From: Verrucomicrobiota bacterium
Lineage (GTDB): Bacteria; Verrucomicrobiota; Verrucomicrobiia; Opitutales; Opitutaceae
Assembly: GCA_023386835.1 (NCBI GenBank)
Contig: JAEWIY010000085.1
Coordinates: forward strand, 1-23,811
Length of the DNA stretch: 23,811 nucleotides
Direction of reading: 5' to 3'
Shown: piece by piece, positions 22,803-23,811 of the stretch
How positions within the stretch are numbered: position 1 is the first letter of the stretch
Layout of the letters: each line of letters starts with the position of its first letter
Program-made: the position numbers and the translations under genes
The notes under the pieces: model-generated
What the model saw: only the letters and a program-made list of their open reading frames with translations
What the model was told of the DNA's origin: nothing
Databases searched by the model: none

Positions 22803-23720
22803 TCAGCTGACGGACCGCGTGTATCCGTAGCGCCACAACAGCGGCGCGCCAAAGACCCAGGCGAGCGCCCGGTATGGTCGCGGCAGCGGACGGGAGTGTG
22901 ACAGGGCCGGGTTGAACACGAACCCTCCGGCGTCGCGCATCCGGTTGCCGGCAATCTTGTGCCCCAGCGGCATCCGGCGTCCATCGGCCACGTTCTGAGC
23001 GACGGGCCGCAGATCCACGTTCAGGAAGGCGCTCAATCGTTCCAACTCAGAGCCCGTGTTCGAGCACAGGTCTTCGTAACGCACGCGGAGCACCCGATCA
23101 GGGTAGGAGCGGCGGATGAGTTCACCCAAGAGGTTGCCCACGCACCAGTTGATCGCGGTGACCGTCAAAAAGAGAGGCGCGAGCGCGCGGGACTTCGACT
23201 GGCGGCGGAGCATCTTGAACCCGGTGCCATCCATGACTCGGCTCAGGCGGGACGCCATCACCGCGTCGCAGCGTCGGACCAGGAACACCACCCGGGTATT
23301 TGGAAAGCTCCGCAACAGGAAGAGGGCGCGGGTGAACTCCTTGCCGGAATCGACGACGGTCGATGCGCCGGCTGTAGCCGCGATGCATTCGAACGCGTCG
23401 GCCGTGGTGCCCACGAGTTTTTCGTCCGGTGTGCGCGTCCAGGCCGTGCGGAGAAAGTTGCGGATGTGGGCCTGCTCGGCGGCCAAGCGGCCCCCGTATT
23501 CCCAATCCTGTGACGTCGTGCAGGTGTACTTGCGCCGGACTTCCGACCAAAACGGGCATTCGCCGACCCGTACTCCGCAACTACATCGGCTGGAGGTGCG
23601 GTTCCAACCGCTGACCAGTTCTCCCACCCCGACGGTATCGACGGCGTTGCCCAGCAGTGCATCAAAGACGGTGCTGCCGCTGTGCCCTCGCCCCATGACG
23701 TAGACGATTTGGCTGAGCAT
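22803..23720 (-). CDS. Sulfotransferase family protein (second, Cys-rich type)
   Basis: 305 aa. The PAPS-binding loop is YVMGRGHSGSTVFDALLG (residues 7-24) and the 3'-phosphate-binding segment is VFLVRRCDAVMASRLSR (R149/R150, S158). The preceding VDSGKEFTRALFLL is also typical of the family. A Cys cluster (RCSCG-x5-CPFW; C46, C48, C55) follows the first motif; this CxCG...CxFW block recurs in one branch of bacterial sulfotransferases and may bind a metal. It is not closely similar to the other sulfotransferase in the window. It is the first complete gene of the leftward polysaccharide unit here. ATG 23720 is used; the P-loop lies at the very N terminus, as expected. Confidence 0.88.
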   Translation of the reverse strand: MLSQIVYVMGRGHSGSTVFDALLGNAVDTVGVGELVSGWNRTSSRCSCGVRVGECPFWSEVRRKYTCTTSQDWEYGGRLAAEQAHIRNFLRTAWTRTPDEKLVGTTADAFECIAATAGASTVVDSGKEFTRALFLLRSFPNTRVVFLVRRCDAVMASRLSRVMDGTGFKMLRRQSKSRALAPLFLTVTAINWCVGNLLGELIRRSYPDRVLRVRYEDLCSNTGSELERLSAFLNVDLRPVAQNVADGRRMPLGHKIAGNRMRDAGGFVFNPALSHSRPLPRPYRALAWVFGAPLLWRYGYTRSVS

Positions 23721-23811
23721 AAAAACCGGGCCGGTTCAGACGGCTCGGACCGGTGCGCCCGTCCTGGCGCACCGGGAACGATCCCTTGCGGCCGACGCCG
23801 GGCTGCTCAGC
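23721..23811 (-). other. Right-edge remnant, possible 3' end of another leftward gene
   Basis: One minus-strand frame is open from the right edge to a TGA at 23738-23736 (24 codons, Arg/Ala-rich), leaving 15 bp before the sulfotransferase ATG. This would fit an operon partner, but the peptide is too short and too featureless to support a gene. Confidence 0.2.

Noticed and set aside
1..23811. Mobile elements, CRISPR, tRNA or rRNA genes
   Set aside because: Reading both strands I saw no transposase, integrase, direct-repeat array, cloverleaf or rRNA-like segment. The only large repeats are the protein-domain duplications listed.

Overview
The window is one contiguous, high-GC bacterial segment holding 14 protein-coding genes and no recognisable RNA gene, CRISPR array or insertion sequence. 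The gene mix points to Verrucomicrobia, most likely a relative of Opitutus (Opitutaceae). The clues are a clade II-type NosZ with a non-Tat leader, secreted proteins with DUF1080, LamG-like and glucose/sorbosone dehydrogenase modules, an FG-GAP/ASPIC protein, and a tandem C-terminal domain of a kind I associate with Opitutaceae secreted proteins. The assignment is inferred from gene content, not from a marker gene.

Region 1 (1-3491) is a copper/N2O-respiration block. A lipidated azurin-like cupredoxin and nitrous oxide reductase NosZ are read leftwards, with 5 bp between them. A SCO1/SenC copper chaperone with a CusF-like domain is read rightwards. The 144-bp divergent spacer carries one perfect and one near-perfect FNR/CRP-family palindrome. 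Each lies about 42-46 bp from the nearest start codon, the position expected for anaerobic activation of both arms. The rest of a nos cluster would lie left of the window.

Region 2 (3557-6478) is ordinary housekeeping: a short-chain dehydrogenase, divergent from a DUF47 (PhoU-like) plus PiT phosphate transporter pair.

Region 3 (6557-16824) is a secreted carbohydrate block. It holds a PL22 oligogalacturonate lyase-like propeller protein with a clear intrinsic terminator, a divergent parallel beta-helix protein with two tandem C-terminal domains, and a 1983-residue secreted multidomain protein. The last joins a PQQ-type sugar dehydrogenase-like propeller, PKD/Ig-like modules, three LamG-like jelly rolls, a DUF1080 (3-keto-glycoside hydrolase-like) module and a putative Ig domain. 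Together they suggest extracellular breakdown of plant-type or other complex glycans.

Region 4 (16948-23720, all leftward) looks like part of a surface-polysaccharide operon: sulfotransferase, GT4-type glycosyltransferase, Wzx/PST-type flippase (4-bp ATGA overlap with the glycosyltransferase), a membrane-anchored FG-GAP/ASPIC propeller protein, and a second sulfotransferase. Two sulfotransferases around a flippase and a glycosyltransferase suggest a sulfated exopolysaccharide or glycan. The locus probably continues past the right edge.

None of the 14 start codons has a convincing Shine-Dalgarno sequence, and three candidate promoters place transcription starts within a few bases of the ATG. 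I do not see a clearly new defence or mobile system. The most interesting items are the fused dehydrogenase/DUF1080 protein, the FNR-controlled lipoprotein copper trio, and the ASPIC protein inside the sulfated-glycan operon.
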